NCBI GenBank assembly: GCA_004296775.1
Contig: RHGE01000031.1
Span: 1-64,000 of the forward strand
DNA length: 64,000 nt
DNA from: Marinilabiliaceae bacterium JC017
GTDB taxonomy: Bacteria > Bacteroidota > Bacteroidia > Bacteroidales > Marinilabiliaceae
Direction of reading: 5' to 3'
The notes beneath the pieces were generated by a model that saw nothing but the letters and a program-made list of their open reading frames with translations, had not been told where the DNA came from and searched no databases. The translations under genes and the position numbers were made by a program. Of this stretch, positions 63,329-64,000 are shown piece after piece. How positions within the stretch are numbered: the first letter of the stretch is position 1; each line of letters begins with the position of its first letter.

Positions 63329-64000
63329 CTATTTACAATCCCCTTCCAGCCAGGCTTTGAAGTGTTTCACCCGGTCGCGGCTCACTACCAGCTCCTCGCC
63401 GGCTTCCAGTCCCGTTGCTTTGAGTTTTAACCTACTGGCACTATGAGACACAATATCTTGTATTCCATCCAGCCGGACGATAGCTTTTCGGTTGATGCGA
63501 AAAAAGTGAACGGGATGCAACTGTCCCTCCAACTGATCCAAGGATTGATCTATTCCATACCGGTGTCCGTCACCCACACACAAATAGGTGTTTTTAGCCT
63601 GACTGATAATGGCTACAATATCCTGAACGGGAATAAGTTTAATGCGTGGTCCCACACGTACCACAAAACGTTCCTTAAAATTCCCGGCCTGCATACTTAC
63701 AGAGGTATTGAGAATGGCTTGCCGAACGGCTTCCTGGACAGCTTCATTGAGCGGCACAGTGTTCTGCCTGAATTTCTGTACGGCATTCTCCAGCTCTTCC
63801 TCATCAACGGGTTTCAACAGGTAATCCACACTGTTTACCTTAAAGGCCTGGATGGCATACTCATCATAGGCAGTGGTGAAGATGACCGGGAAACGAAATT
63901 CACTCTTTTTAAACAATTCGAAGCTGAGCCCGTCGCCTAATCGTATATCGAAAAAGCCCAGGTCGGGATGCTCATGGTTATTCAGCCATTGAAGGGTACC
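63329..64000 (-). CDS. LytTR-family response regulator, partial (cut by right edge)
   Basis: The gene continues beyond the window; 224 codons are visible. The receiver end has the phosphoacceptor region HPDLGFFDIRLGDGLSFELF with Asp in FFD, the Thr in FTTAYDEYAIQAF, and the conserved Lys in LLKPVDEEEL. A LytTR DNA-binding domain fills the last 100 residues (VVRVGPRIKLIPVQDIVAII...HFFRINRKAIVRLDGI...VSRDRVKHFKAWLEG). Frames reading on to the edge show the residues before the receiver end, so the start lies outside. It is probably paired with a sensor histidine kinase to the right. Confidence 0.88.
   Translation of the reverse strand, partial: GTLQWLNNHEHPDLGFFDIRLGDGLSFELFKKSEFRFPVIFTTAYDEYAIQAFKVNSVDYLLKPVDEEELENAVQKFRQNTVPLNEAVQEAVRQAILNTSVSMQAGNFKERFVVRVGPRIKLIPVQDIVAIISQAKNTYLCVGDGHRYGIDQSLDQLEGQLHPVHFFRINRKAIVRLDGIQDIVSHSASRLKLKATGLEAGEELVVSRDRVKHFKAWLEGDCK

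Overview
The window comes from a free-living member of the Bacteroidota, most likely Bacteroidales/Marinilabiliales-like. The evidence is a type IX secretion (T9SS) sorting domain, a TonB-dependent receptor with a carboxypeptidase-like N-terminal domain, a DUF4374 surface lipoprotein, LytTR regulators, several promoters of the TAnnTTTG type and few Shine-Dalgarno sequences. All assignments were made by reading the sequence; no database was searched.

Layout. 1-7.7 kb: a LytTR regulator, then a leftward tripartite RND efflux operon (adaptor, pump, TolC-like channel) divergent from an AraC regulator. 7.7-10.7 kb: a MITE-like repeat, an IS200-type transposase remnant and the helicase hrpB. 11.2-20.3 kb: two near-identical phage tail-collar proteins, a type I periplasmic-binding-fold protein without a signal peptide, and a 2201-residue T9SS-secreted repeat protein. 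20.4-28.6 kb: small hypothetical and lipoprotein genes, a tandem hairpin array, a beta-propeller lipoprotein, and a methyl-accepting protein without a sensor domain beside a possible hotdog-fold protein. 28.6-31.6 kb: a gene-poor, repeat-rich stretch.

31.6-53.8 kb is the most interesting part. It looks like a small nonribosomal peptide locus: an AraC regulator, a TonB receptor, a DUF4374 (XusB-like) lipoprotein, a membrane protein, a 2072-residue synthetase (acyl-AMP ligase, carrier, degenerate carrier, condensation, adenylation, carrier, thioesterase), two saccharopine-dehydrogenase-like reductases, two paralogous alpha/beta-hydrolases (one with Cys in place of the nucleophilic Ser), an eight-helix membrane protein, two ICMT-like membrane methyltransferases, a phosphopantetheinyl transferase and an LCM-type methyltransferase. 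The simplest reading is an acylated, possibly methyl-esterified, single amino acid or small metallophore, made next to its own outer-membrane uptake pair. The product is inference.

53.8-58.6 kb is a repeat and gene-remnant zone. It holds 3' ends of XRE-type regulator genes, each next to a stem-loop and a REP-like element; two arrays of short motifs spaced about 21 bp; and an orphan RHS-barnase toxin with a barstar-type immunity gene. 58.6-64 kb returns to housekeeping: tRNA-Pro(CGG), a dicarboxylate/amino acid symporter, aroC, slyD, a duplicated LytTR gene fragment, and a LytTR response regulator cut by the right edge.

A family of MITE-like elements with imperfect terminal inverted repeats (AGATCGTTAGATTTTAGA-like) recurs between genes across the whole window and is densest around the synthetase locus.
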